NCBI GenBank assembly: GCA_000755425.1
Contig: BBMT01000008.1
Span: forward strand, 124,001 to 188,000
DNA length: 64,000 nucleotides
Direction of reading: 5' to 3'
Source of the DNA: Vibrio maritimus
GTDB taxonomy: Bacteria; Pseudomonadota; Gammaproteobacteria; Enterobacterales; Vibrionaceae
Positions 30,370 through 40,500 of this stretch are shown here, piece by piece (positions within the stretch are counted from its first letter, which is position 1; every line of letters starts with the position of its first letter). The translations under genes and the position numbers were made by a program. The notes beneath the pieces were generated by a model. It ran no database searches. It was not told where the DNA came from and worked only from the letters and a program-made list of their open reading frames with translations.

Positions 30370-31258
30370 ATGCAGCACAAGAAAATTGAGCGGTTGATGC
30401 TGTTTGCAGAGGTAGCGAACGCATTGAGCTTTACTAAAGCAGCGGACAAACTTGATATCTCAAGAGGCTATCTGTCCACTCAAATCAAACAGTTGGAAAA
30501 AGAGCTTGGATACAGTTTGATGATTCGCTCGACCAGGAGCATCCGTCTTACACCACAAGGTGAGAGAGTAGCGGCAGGCATGGAGTCGGTCGCACAAACG
30601 TTGGTTGAAATAGAGCGCAGTGCTGGCTACGAAAATCAATCTCTGGAAGATGATTCGTATTACCGCGCCAATGCAGTTTACTCAAGGTGTGTTACTGGAC
30701 TTATGTCAGCGATTTAGTGCCCAGCATCCTGGAGTAACCTTTGATATTGAGTGCAGCTACAGAAGTTTCAACTTGGTCAGAGACAATTTTGATTTTGCCT
30801 TTAGAGCGACCCGTAAACCGCCAGAGAACATGATTGCGAAGAAGTTGTTCTCCTACAGTCATGCAGTGACAGGAGCTCCAGATTACTTTGAACAATATGG
30901 CGAACCTTCGCATCCTAATCAGTTGTGTGAACATCAATGTATGAACAACAGCAATGATGATACTTGGCCGTTTGCTGATGGCGAGTACCCGATACAGGGA
31001 TGGCTCAAAAACAACGATAATTTGATACTAAAAACCCAGGCGCTTGCCGGGCGGGGTATCATTTACACCCCAGAGTACTTTGTCAGCAAAGAAGTGCAGG
31101 CAGGTCAATTGGTCAGCGTATTGAAGGAGCATATTATTAGTTCCAACGATTTCTACTTAATCTACCCTCAGGTCATGAAACGTTCATTGCGCTTGAGCCG
31201 ATTTATCGAATTTGTTTTGGACGAGTTCCATCTATCTCCAGCCCCTTGGACTTTGTAA
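30370..31258 (+). CDS. LysR-family transcriptional regulator (frame broken as read)
   Basis: The helix-turn-helix ALSFTKAADKLDISRGYLSTQIKQ lies in the first frame, and the effector domain (RITAPMQFTQGVLLDLCQRF onward) in a second. The switch is near 30650. Unlike the other breaks here, the phase requires one extra base or two missing bases. Two missing bases would restore the family's usual L-E-G-x-x-R-I junction, for about 296 residues. It is divergent from the aldo-keto reductase operon and is its likely regulator. Confidence 0.78.
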
Positions 31259-31812
31259 ACCTGACTCGATAAACAGCGCACGATAGAAGTAAAGAGCACA
31301 AAAAGGGCGCCTTGGCGCCCGTTAAACTTTTCACAACGATTAGTTAGGTATGCATTTAACATCCAGAGTAATTTCTCTTGCTCTCGAATGTAGTCACCCA
31401 TCAATGCGGCAGTACCTTCATCATTGGTTTGTGATGCTTGCTCTAAGATCTCGCGTTGACGATGAATTAAAATCGAGAAACCATTCACAAGACCCGTAAC
31501 ACATTCTTTGCCACGATATGCGTTTTGATGTTCTTCGATCTGGCTCTGTTCAAGGTAGCGGCTAAACGAGTGATCTGGCGTGTGACCGATGGTTAGAATT
31601 CGCTCTGCCAACTCATCGATTTTGGTCTGTAGATCGGTGTAGATTTCCTCAAATTTGACATGAAGTTCAAAAAACTGCTCACCTTTGATGTTCCAGTGGT
31701 AACCACGAGTGTTCATGTACAACACTTGGTAGTTGGCGAGTAGTTGATTAAGTTCAGCTGCAACGGCTTGTGATGCGTCTTTGTCTAGACCGATAAGATT
31801 AGTGGTTTTCAT
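31168..31812 (-). CDS. dps: Dps-family ferritin-like DNA-protection protein (C-terminus misread)
   Basis: Dps four-helix protein: LLANYQVLYMNTRGYHWNIKGEQFFELHVKFEEIYTDL carries the ferroxidase His and Glu/Asp ligands, then LAERILTIG. The recognisable protein ends at about WMLNAYLTN (about residue 158, near 31340), the usual Dps length. As read, the frame runs on about 55 codons, through the gene's own terminator hairpin at 31305–31320 and into the LysR gene. A one-base loss close to the true stop is the likely cause. It stores iron and protects DNA from peroxide. Confidence 0.82.
   Translation of the reverse strand: MKTTNLIGLDKDASQAVAAELNQLLANYQVLYMNTRGYHWNIKGEQFFELHVKFEEIYTDLQTKIDELAERILTIGHTPDHSFSRYLEQSQIEEHQNAYRGKECVTGLVNGFSILIHRQREILEQASQTNDEGTAALMGDYIREQEKLLWMLNAYLTNRCEKFNGRQGALFVLFTSIVRCLSSQVYKVQGAGDRWNSSKTNSINRLKRNERFMT
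31305..31320 (-). terminator. Rho-independent terminator of dps
   Basis: GGGCGCC and GGCGCCC form a perfect GC stem with a 2-base spacer; four-base loops on folding are also possible. On the minus strand it is followed by TTTTT. Its position inside the read-through dps frame shows that the true dps stop must lie upstream of it. Confidence 0.78.
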
Positions 31813-31997
31813 AATACTGTCCTCTAGAAAGAGTGGAATCTTGTTTTGTTGGAGTCAGTATATGGCGGAGCGTTAAAAAGGAATAATCGATTGTAGTGAT
31901 AGTATTGATAGGTGTTTGCTATTGCTATTTTGTCGTCTTACAAGGTCGCCATTCCAGCTTTAGTGGGAATGGCGTCTTATTAATGCTCACTGCTAGT

Positions 31998-32723
31998 TCA
32001 GTGAGAGATAATCACTTCTTCGTTAGGTACACGATGACGCTCACCGTAGATCCCTTCTTCAGTTCGAACGCCACAACTGATGATCATCGTAATTTCATCG
32101 CTATCGGCTAGACCTAACAATGCTTTGGCTCGCACGGAGTCAAACCCTTCCATTGGGCAAGTATCGTATCCTTGCTCGCGCATCGACAGCATGAACGTCA
32201 TTGAAGCGAGTGAAGCACTTTTGTGAAGGCACACACGAACATCTTGTTTGCTGACTTCTCTTACCATCGGCTTATTGCGCCCCAGCCAGAAGCTGTAAAT
32301 CTTACGCATTAATCCACGCAGACCTAAAGCATCATTGTTGTACACCATAGGAATGAGCTTGTCGTAGTATTTAAATGCGCGCTTTGAGGTCTCGTCTTCG
32401 CGACCCGCAAAATTAGCACGCACGATATCTGCATTCATTGCCGCGCGCTGTTTCCATTTGTCCGGCGTTACCGTGACGACCACCAATTCATTAGCCGTTT
32501 TAGCTGCATTTTGCCCCATACAGATCTCTGCAAGCTGCTGGCGTTTTTCATCGCTGATGACTCGATGGAATACCCACATTTGCATGTTGCTGCTATTTGG
32601 GCTGAGAGTCGCGTGTTCGAGGGCGCGTTGAACCGCGTTGTGGTCAAACGCCGCTTCAGCGTTGTATTTGCGTACTGAGCGGCGAGAGTTGAGTAGTTGT
32701 TCAAGTGGAGAGACGTTGTTCAT
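31998..32723 (-). CDS. Nitroreductase-family flavoprotein
   Basis: 241 residues. The FMN-binding RRSVRKYN start and the SPNSSNMQMWVFHRV segment are typical, with the C-terminal CPMEGFDSVRAKALLGL and ITMIISCG blocks. The family reduces nitro compounds, quinones or enones using NAD(P)H. A GCCATTCC/GGAATGGC inverted repeat lies just downstream (31948–31973) but lacks a T-run on this strand. Confidence 0.85.
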   Translation of the reverse strand: MNNVSPLEQLLNSRRSVRKYNAEAAFDHNAVQRALEHATLSPNSSNMQMWVFHRVISDEKRQQLAEICMGQNAAKTANELVVVTVTPDKWKQRAAMNADIVRANFAGREDETSKRAFKYYDKLIPMVYNNDALGLRGLMRKIYSFWLGRNKPMVREVSKQDVRVCLHKSASLASMTFMLSMREQGYDTCPMEGFDSVRAKALLGLADSDEITMIISCGVRTEEGIYGERHRVPNEEVIISH

Positions 32724-32808
32724 GGTTGTACCTGATGCTTGTAATCGGCACCTTTCTATCAGGTATCCCGTCTCTCTACAAGTAACTTAAGGCAATGTCT
32801 AAGAGTCG

Positions 32809-33894
32809 TTACTTAGCCGATGGGCAGTTTTCAGCTGGTTGGGTTTTCAGTTTCAAGCGACGAAGCTTGGCAAATGAGATTGGGCTCTTTTCGATAATAA
32901 ACATTAGGATAACGGAACCAATCAGAGTACCAAAAAAGATAACAAGATCGGCTGATACACTTTGTAGCCTGAGTATCCCGACGAGATTGTTCATGTAAAT
33001 GACAACCAAAAGGTGCACAACATAAATCGGTAAGACCCATTGTCCTAGCTTTTGCCATATGGGGTGTCGGCCGAGTTGAGGTTTAGCAAGTAAGAAAAAG
33101 AACAAACCTGCCCCCCAGATAGCTGTTCCCAACAGGAAATCGTTTAGGTTAAAGAGTTGATCAAAACCGTGTAAATAATAAGCTTCGGCAAAGTGCAATA
33201 GCATACCGACACCAGCAAGTAGCAGAGCCGCTGTTGCTGATATGGACCAGTCATTGCGGCGAGCTTCGAATCCGATAGCAACCATCAAGAAACTAAAGAA
33301 AGGACCATTTCTGGTAAATATTGGTGTCTCTACTTCGGTAATGACACCATAGCTTCCTGCAATGAGGCCGTAGACATAAATAATGGCTGCGAAAGGAATG
33401 ATTAGCTTGCGACATTTGTTATCGACAAACCAAGCGATCATAAATACCGCCATCGCCAGTGAAGGTATAAACCACAGGTGAACGAGTCCGCCTTCAAAAA
33501 GAGAGTTAAGGGGCGCTTGCATAAGATATTGCCAATACCCTTGCCTTTCCGCTAGATACCCATGCTCAGCCACAACACTTAAGTTAAATGGTAGTACTAG
33601 ATGTATGACGCTCCAAATTAGCCAAATCACCATCAGTGGTATGCAGTAATTCTTGGCAGCTGTGTAAGGGGTAGCGTTTAACTTTGGATAGATGAGATAA
33701 CCAGCGATAAGAAAAAATAGAGGCACAGCAAATCGTGCAGCTTGGTTGGTGATGAAGTTTAACCATGGCTCTTCGTCAATGTAGCCGTAATCCATAAACA
33801 ACTGACAATGAATAGAAATAATAGCCACTAGTGCGATAACTCGAGCTAACTCGAAACTAGTGATTTTCTCTGATTTTTTAATAACTTGCTGCAT
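32809..33894 (-). CDS. Membrane acyltransferase (acyltransferase 3 family), copy A
   Basis: About 361 residues from ATG 33894; a TTG at 33915 is upstream. Around ten membrane helices are seen. The family opening FELARVIALVAIISIHCQLF contains the conserved His, followed by FAVPLFFLIAGYLIYPKL. Such enzymes O-acetylate or acylate surface polysaccharides or lipids at the inner membrane. The acceptor is unknown. It lies beside a close paralogue in the same orientation. Confidence 0.82.
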   Translation of the reverse strand: MQQVIKKSEKITSFELARVIALVAIISIHCQLFMDYGYIDEEPWLNFITNQAARFAVPLFFLIAGYLIYPKLNATPYTAAKNYCIPLMVIWLIWSVIHLVLPFNLSVVAEHGYLAERQGYWQYLMQAPLNSLFEGGLVHLWFIPSLAMAVFMIAWFVDNKCRKLIIPFAAIIYVYGLIAGSYGVITEVETPIFTRNGPFFSFLMVAIGFEARRNDWSISATAALLLAGVGMLLHFAEAYYLHGFDQLFNLNDFLLGTAIWGAGLFFFLLAKPQLGRHPIWQKLGQWVLPIYVVHLLVVIYMNNLVGILRLQSVSADLVIFFGTLIGSVILMFIIEKSPISFAKLRRLKLKTQPAENCPSAK

Positions 33895-34124
33895 ACTGTA
33901 TAAATGGCTCTGCAATGTAATTGGAACCCGACCACATTAGCATTTATGCAAATTCCTGATGTGTCCAGAGTCAATAATTTATCGTGCAACAATGAGAATT
34001 TTGCAACAATTTGTGGTCTGTCATAAATTTCTTTTTGCCCATTGTTTGGGGCGGCCACATCACTTTGCTGTATTTAGCTGGTATCGTGACTCCGTTGGTG
34101 AATCAATTGCTTCACTGGTTTTGG

Positions 34125-35200
34125 TCAGCTGTTTGATTGATATTCGAGTTTCTTTAGTGTTGTTGAACCAAGCTGCCGTAAGTTTCTGCATGAAAGTGGT
34201 GTTAGCTCAATGGTGTACGCCAGTATATAACTACCCACCAAAGTAAATGAGAAAACCACTCCATCACGAAGAGGACCGCTCAACCCAGCGAAACCAGCGA
34301 TGTTGTTCGCGATAATTGCGACTAAAATATGGCATACGTAAACCGGGAGCGTGAGTTTGGCGAGAGTGTGCCAGTAGTTGTGCTTGCCCAGATTTGGATT
34401 GCTGATTAGCCAAAATAATAAACCGACGCTAAGTGGTACGGTACCAATCAAATAATCATTAGTGAAAAACTCATGTCCTTTTTGATGGAGAAAATATGCT
34501 TCTGTGAAGTGAAACATCATCCCGGTAAGTGCCAACGCTACCGCAGGTCGACTTCCCATTCGCCAATCATTTCGTCGCACTTCAAATCCGATAGCAACCA
34601 TCAGGAGTGCAAAGAAAGGCCCGTTACGAGTAAATATAGGTGCCTCAACATCGGTAATGACTTGGTAGCTACCCGCGATTAAGCCATAAACATAGACGAT
34701 CGCTGCCACGGGTAATAGCAACTGAAAAAGCTTGTTGTTTGCAAACCAAGAAATAATAAGAACCGAAAGTGCCAGAGATGGGATATACCAAAGGTGTACC
34801 ATTCCTCCTTCGAACAAGGTGTTAATAGGCGTTTGCAGTAAATATCCAATATAACCTTCTCGCTCGGCTAAGTATCCATGTTCCATGACCACGGCTAAGT
34901 TGAACGGAACTGCGAGATAAATAATGCTCCACATTAGCCAGATAAGCATCAGAGGCAAACCATATGAGGCGGCAGTTTGATATGGGTTTTGGGTTAATTT
35001 TGGATAGATTAGGTAGCCTGATATTAGGAAGAATATAGGCACAGCGAACCTTGTAAACTGGTTAGTAATGTAGGCTAGCCATGGTTCATCGTTGATCAAC
35101 CTTAGTCACGAAACATCAGACAGTGGATTGAAATAACGGCAACCATGGCGATGACACGCATGACCTCGAAGCTGGATATTTGAGTTGTTTGTTTAGACAT
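34125..35200 (-). CDS. Membrane acyltransferase (acyltransferase 3 family), copy B (N-terminus frame broken)
   Basis: It is closely similar along its whole length to the next gene (FAVPIFFLISGYLIYPKL, IAGSYQVITDVEAPIFTRNGPFF). The open frame begins at 35099, but the missing first helix lies in another frame from ATG 35200: MSKQTTQISSFEVMRVIAMV, then ISIHC with the family His. The junction near 35102 contains a stop. One added base would give Y before R-L-I-N-D-E-P-W and a 358-residue protein matching copy A. Confidence 0.78.
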
Positions 35201-35327
35201 AGTTCCCTCTCTTATGACTACATAAGGCAGGCTACCATCACCGCAATGAACTAGATTGCGCGAGGTCAATGTCTTCAATATCCTCGAGTTTTTGCAAAAG
35301 CTTCTGTGTTATTACTCGCAGTTTATG

Positions 35328-35986
35328 CTATTTCGTAGCCCATCTATCTCCATATGCCTCAGAGTAGTCTGGCGTGTCGATACATTCCGCTAAGTCTGCA
35401 CATGGTTCTAGTGGACCGATAACCGTTCTATAAGGTAAGATGCCCGCCCATACCGGAATATCGAGATCTTCTTTGTCGTCATTCACGCCATGGCGTCCAA
35501 TTTTTACAGAAGCCTCAGTTAACTCTATAGCGAGAACTTCAGTCGCGGTGAGCTCTTTTTGATTGCTAAGCCGAACGTGCTCAGTTCTGCCAGGCGCAAT
35601 GTGCTCGATAAAGTAGTTCAATACTCGGTCTTTTTCTCGGTTATCATCCAAAGTTTCAAATTGCCCAAAAACGACAGCACTTCGATAGTGGGCGCTATGG
35701 TGGAACGCTGATCTTGCCAAGACCCAACCGTCAAATAATGTAAAGGTTAGACATGTTTTCTGGCCAGATTTTAGGGCGCGAATAAGTCGACTGTTTTTCG
35801 CACCATGAACATAAACTTTATTGTCTACGCGCCAAGCCAACATAGGGATGATAATAGGGCTATCATTTTCGGTAATGGCGATATGTGCGATGAGTGATTC
35901 ATCGATAATATCGTGAAGAGCTTGTTCTTCGAGTACCGCTTTGTGAGCCCCTTTTTGAGCTGTGTCCGCTGCGTTTGTGAAAGCAT
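35328..35986 (-). CDS. Pyridoxamine 5'-phosphate oxidase-like flavin-binding protein (frame broken as read)
   Basis: A split-barrel FMN-binding protein (COG3467 type): IPMLAWRVDNKVYVHGAKNSR, then TCLTFTLFDGWVLARSAFHHS. The open frame starts only at MLAWRV (35843). The N-terminus MLSQTQRTQLKKG lies in another frame and joins if one G is added to the G4 run at 35948–35951, giving 219 residues. GGAG precedes ATG 35986. It is divergent from the MocR regulator across 90 bases, a common regulator–target arrangement. Confidence 0.8.
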
Positions 35987-36076
35987 GTCATTTCTCCTTC
36001 TGTGTCCTTTGCAGCCACAGTAAGAAAATTTTGGTACTCTGTTTAGATCCAAAATATTCTAAATGGTGGATCCAGT

Positions 36077-37524
36077 TTGAGCGTAATCGATTCGAGCGAC
36101 CTCGCTATTGACCTTGAGGCTTTAACATCTGGCAAACTGACTTTGCAACAGGCTTTGTTTCAGCAGATCCGTAACCGCATTCTCAAAGGATTTTGGCCAT
36201 CGAATGCCAAGCTCCCATCAACGCGATTGCTGGCGTCTCAGCTTAAGATCAGTCGCAATACAGTGATACAGACCTATGAGCAGCTAGTTGCTGAGGCTAC
36301 TTGAATGCCAAAGCAAACAGTGGATTCTATGTCGCGCTGTCATTGCCGGAGCAATACATGTCATCAGATCAGGTGCAGGTGACAGTAGAACGTGGAACGG
36401 ATGATACGCCGAATAATGGATTGTTTGCGCCCGGTATTGCTGAGCTAACAGCCTTTCCTATGACGGCTTGGAACCGATTACTACAGCGCCACAGTAACCG
36501 CAGTGCACTGCTTGGGAACCAAGATCTACAAGGGTTGGTGAGCTTACGAGAAGCACTCCATCGGTACCTTACGAGTAGTCGCAGCGTGGTCTGTAATCCG
36601 GATCAGATCATAGTGACCTCAGGTGCTCAGCAATCGATCGCTATTGCGTTGCTCGCCACTCAGAAGCTCAAACCTCATCAACGTTTTTTGGTGGAGCTCC
36701 CTGGTTACCGTCAAGTGGTGAAAGTGTTGGATACCTTTGCCGTTGATTACGATTTTGTCGATGTAGACGCCAGGACAGGTTTGGATATTCAGCGCATCGT
36801 TAGCAGCGATTCGAGCGGCATTTATCTTACTCCAAGCAATCAATATCCAATGGGGTGTTCAATTCAAACGGAACAACGTTTGCACCTGATTAAATGGGCT
36901 CAGCAGAATCAGTCCTGGATCATTGAAGATGATTATGACAGTGAGTTTCAGTTTGATAGTCGCCCATTTCGTAGTATGCAAGGCCTAGCTGCAGAGAGCG
37001 GCAACGCGGACAAAATGATCTACATTGGTTCAATGAGTAAAGTGATGTTTAACTCTTTGCGGATAGGTTACATGGTTGTTCCCCCTCACTTAGTGCCGCT
37101 TTGCCTAGAAATCAAAGATGCATTATCGGGCGATACACCCGCACTCGTACAAGCGGCATTGGCTGACTTTATTGATGAAGGCGGGCTACTTAGACATATC
37201 CGCAAGATGCGCCGACTCTATGAGCAAAAGTACCGTCTACTAAAGCAGTGCATCCAAGAGGCATTTGGGGAAGATTGGACATTGGTTTCACAGGGAGCAG
37301 GACTTCATGTCACTATTCAATGGAAAAGTTCTGTAGATGAAAAAACACTGTCTGAAATGGCACAAGAGGTGGGTATTGTGGTAAGACCCATGCAGTTTTA
37401 TCAACCGTTGGCGAAGCCGCGCAACTATGGTTCTATCGTTCTCGGCTTTGGTAACGCCCCCATAGAGGCGATACCAGATACAGTGTATGCGTTAGCTGAG
37501 CTTTACTATTCTTTGGCTGAGTAA
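36077..37524 (+). CDS. MocR-type (PdxR-like) GntR/aminotransferase regulator (frame broken as read)
   Basis: A GntR winged helix (LQQALFQQIRNRILKGFWPSNAKLPSTRLLA and ISRNTVIQTYEQL) is fused to a fold-type I aminotransferase domain: TSGAQQSIAIALLA, EDDYDSEF, and the PLP lysine in YIGSMSKVMF. The frame breaks at 36295–36296, where one missing G changes the junction to A-E-G-Y-L-N. Restored length is 482 residues. It starts at TTG with GGTGGA. It senses PLP or a related amine and probably controls the divergent PNPOx-like gene. Confidence 0.84.
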
Positions 37525-37567
37525 CGGATTTATGGTTACGTAACCGTAATGCTGTACAAGATTAAGG

Positions 37568-38106
37568 TTACTTTATGAGCTTGAGAAGGGCTCTAAACTG
37601 GTTGCCACGTGCGACTCTTTGTAGTTCAAACAACGCCATTTCTGTTGAGGTGAGAATTGCGCCCTCTTGAGTCAAGCGCTTGAGCGCAAGCTCCTTGTTG
37701 TCAGGAGTTCTTGAGGAAACCGCATCGGTGACAAGATGTACTTCATAACCCGCGTTTATCAGCTCACAAGCGGTTTGGTGCACGCAAATATGGGCTTCAA
37801 TACCCACCAATAATACCTGCTTTCGGTTGTGGCTTTCAGTGGCAGTGCGCACGGCCTCTTCGCCCCAAGCACTGAACACATCTTTTGCAATTGGTCGCTG
37901 GTGCGTAAGCTCTAGGCTGATTTCGTCAATTGTCACACCGAGCTTATCCGGAATTTGTTCAACCACACGATTGGCAGTTCCATAAGCTTAGCTGCCTTGG
38001 TTAGCGTGTTGAGGTTACTAAATAGTGTCTCTTTGTCGTGCATTAACTGAGCCAGTTTGCCTTGCACGTCGATGATCATTAGCTGGGTGTTATTCTGGTT
38101 TAGCAT
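37568..38106 (-). CDS. Isochorismatase-family cysteine hydrolase, YcaC-like (frame broken as read)
   Basis: 179 residues after repair. The N-terminus MLNQNNTQLMIIDVQGKLAQ carries the catalytic Asp. The main frame has the Cys nucleophile in LLVGIEAHICVHQTA and the following VHLVTDAVSSRTP. One missing G at 37963–37964 separates the two halves. AGGAGGACTAA precedes the ATG. The start directly abuts the stop of the upstream LysR gene (TAAATG), so the two are translationally coupled. It hydrolyses an unknown amide or ester. Confidence 0.82.
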
Positions 38107-38993
38107 TTAGTCCTCCTGATCTAATATTTGTTCGATAAACCAAGTACCAGCGGTACCAAGACCACTGCGCCAAGACAAATCGACAGGCCATACTAAAGAA
38201 CCATCATAGCGACCTACATTTAGCTTGGTAACTAGACCATGGTCGATAAAAGGTTGGGCGAGTTTCGTTGGGTAGGCGACATACCCTATGCCTTGTAGCA
38301 ACATGTCTTGCAACTGGTAATGATTTTCGTAGCGGATGAGCTTTGGGCTATAACGCAGTGACTCAATGAGTTCACTAGTGGCAACCTTTCCCTCTAGAGA
38401 CAAGATCTGTGGGTACTGTTCTAGATCTTCGGTGGTAATCTCACCACGAAGTTTTGACAGAGGATGGTGCGGAGAGGCTAAAAAGCACCATTCAATGGTA
38501 TCGACTGTCTGAACATTAGTGCCGCGGGTTGGGCTTAGCCCGCCTGGAGCGATCATAATGTCAGCGCCTTGGGTGTCATTTTCAACAGCTAGCGAGTGCG
38601 TTTCAGCATCGACCAATACTAAGTCGACTTCGGGAAACTGGCGAGTCAGTTCAGCAAATACTTCTACAAATCTCGGATATAGGGTCATGCTATGAGTAGC
38701 AATGGTGATCGTGGGCTCTTCGCCGCGTTGTAAGGATTGCACTTTGCGGTCAATCGCTTTGAGCTTGGTACTATCTCTAGTGCTTGAAAGTAGAGTACTT
38801 TACCTTCGGGCGTTAAAGTGGGGGCTTTACCAGCGACACGATCGAACACGCTTATCCCTAAATCAATCTCCATGGCTTGAACGGCTTGGTTGACTGCTGA
38901 TGGGCTCACGCCCAGCTTTCGAGCCGCCGCAGAGAATGAGCCTGTTTCAGCAATAGAGACAAGATATAAAAGACGTTCGGTATTCAGTAACAT
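38107..38993 (-). CDS. LysR-family transcriptional regulator (frame broken as read)
   Basis: Helix-turn-helix GSFSAAARKLGVSPSAVNQAVQA is in the first frame. The effector domain (KLKAIDRKVQSLQRGEEPTI then ITIATHSMTLYPRF) is in the second. One base missing near 38767 joins them into about 295 residues. ATG 38993 is preferred over GTG 39002. Unusually for LysR, it is upstream in the same direction as its presumed target, with its stop touching the start of the hydrolase gene. Confidence 0.8.
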
Positions 38994-39141
38994 GCTTTTC
39001 ACCAGTAACTAAGATGACTTCTACTTTGCAAGAAAGTCGTGCTTAGGTAAACCTTCAGACTTCGTTAATTGAATGATAGGCCAGTTTTTTGAAGTGTCAT
39101 TATTCCTTACCACTGGTATATCGGGTGTTTACATTGTAAAT

Positions 39142-39173
39142 CAACGCAGTTCAACATCCGTTGAACTGCGTTG
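39142..39173 (-). terminator. Long perfect hairpin after the DUF1254 gene
   Basis: CAACGCAGTTCAAC pairs with GTTGAACTGCGTTG, 14 base pairs with a 4-base loop. The tail is AT-rich rather than a pure T-run. It sits between the leftward DUF1254 gene and the LysR promoter. Confidence 0.65.
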
Positions 39174-39188
39174 GTATGGAGCTAACGA

Positions 39189-40304
39189 TTAGCCGTGTGG
39201 CTGCTCAACACCCTTCGCATAGTTGACGATCTGTTTGTCTGAATTCGGCTTGTACATGCGCAGGATACCAGTCCAGCCTTTTTCAACATCGATATTGTTG
39301 ATTGCTTGTTCGCCACAATTAAAGTTCACCGTATAAGTGCCATCTTTGTTCGCCTTAAGCTCATCTTTTCGGCTCGATAAAGCAAACTCTTCAGTGTGCA
39401 CATACGCATCAGCACCATAAGTTGTGATTGAGAAGAAGCCATTTTCACCCAGCGGCGGCGCATCAAAGTTCATGGTTTGACACTCACCTGAGCGGTCTTG
39501 CGCCAATAATACTTTGTAGTAGGCATGCTCACTCGGTAACCCGCCAAAGCCCATTGAAGTCAGACCTAGAGCATGGAACTGCTCAACCTTACGTGGCTCA
39601 AGGTGCTGTTCAGGTTTTAGCGTTTTGCCTTCTGGGGCACCCATTGCTTTGGTAAAGTCCAATTGAAGCACGTTTGCTTCAAGTGCTAAGCGTACCTTTT
39701 CTCGATCAAACTGATCGAAGCCTTTTGGTGCGTAACGCTCAGCAGAAGAAGCGATTCCCTTGATCATGTCTTGCTTGCGATTACCTTCCTGAATATCGGC
39801 AGGTGCGTTGGATGCAACTTGAGTACGTGCGATTACCCAAACGTGCTGACCTGAAGAGAGCATGTCAGGAGTAATGGTCACCTTGTTTTGACCTTTGGCA
39901 GCGTATAATACCGCTACGGTTCGGTGCTGCTCGTCAATGACTTGGAGCGCCTGATAACTGTCTAGGATAGGTAGCTCAAACGTTACGCCGCCCTTGGTGT
40001 CCCAAATTGATTTGGAATAGAGAGTATCGCGGTTTTGTCTAACGACCGTTTGTGTCTCCATTGTCAGAAGTTGTCGATCATGCGTGAACTGGTTGATACC
40101 AGACTTCGCTTGCTGTTCGAAGAAGTATTTGTCGGACTCAGCAGCAATGAAATTGTCTTTGGTGACATTTGTTTTGCCGCCATTCTCGATTTGAAGTGCG
40201 GTTGGTTGCCCTTTCTTAGGCAGGTGATCACCAAGATCATGTGCCAAGGTTGTTGTTGCAAATAAAGAAGCAGTAATCGTTGCCAAAATAGTAAGTTTTT
40301 TCAT
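39189..40304 (-). CDS. DUF1254/DUF1214 exported protein
   Basis: 371 residues with a signal peptide (MKKLTILATITASLFATTTLA). The DUF1254 region includes VVRQNRDTLYSKSIWD. The C-terminal DUF1214 region includes FFSITTYGADAYVHTEEF, then NFNCGEQ and GWTGILRMYKP. These periplasmic proteins have no settled function. It stands alone, with its own hairpin downstream. Confidence 0.8.
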   Translation of the reverse strand: MKKLTILATITASLFATTTLAHDLGDHLPKKGQPTALQIENGGKTNVTKDNFIAAESDKYFFEQQAKSGINQFTHDRQLLTMETQTVVRQNRDTLYSKSIWDTKGGVTFELPILDSYQALQVIDEQHRTVAVLYAAKGQNKVTITPDMLSSGQHVWVIARTQVASNAPADIQEGNRKQDMIKGIASSAERYAPKGFDQFDREKVRLALEANVLQLDFTKAMGAPEGKTLKPEQHLEPRKVEQFHALGLTSMGFGGLPSEHAYYKVLLAQDRSGECQTMNFDAPPLGENGFFSITTYGADAYVHTEEFALSSRKDELKANKDGTYTVNFNCGEQAINNIDVEKGWTGILRMYKPNSDKQIVNYAKGVEQPHG

Positions 40305-40459
40305 TTCAGATAGCCTTATTTCAAGTTTGAAGTGCTTGCAGTGATTAAGCTCAAGCAGGGTGTTGACTTCATTCCTTGGGTCTGTGGCTATAGTAGGTCG
40401 TCGTTGTTATATTTTGAAATCATGAATTATCATTACTGATATGCATTGCATGAATATTA

Positions 40460-40483
40460 AAAGACCATCTTACGATGGTCTTT
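40460..40483 (-). terminator. Rho-independent terminator of the amidase gene
   Basis: AAAGACCATC and GATGGTCTTT form a 10-base stem with a 4-base loop. On the minus strand the hairpin is followed by a T-rich tail. Confidence 0.75.
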
Positions 40484-40500
40484 GGTGAACTTTTATCGGG

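Noticed and set aside
31948..31973. Terminator of the nitroreductase gene
   Set aside because: The GCCATTCC/GGAATGGC stem is good, but no T-run follows on the minus strand, so I left it as an inverted repeat only.
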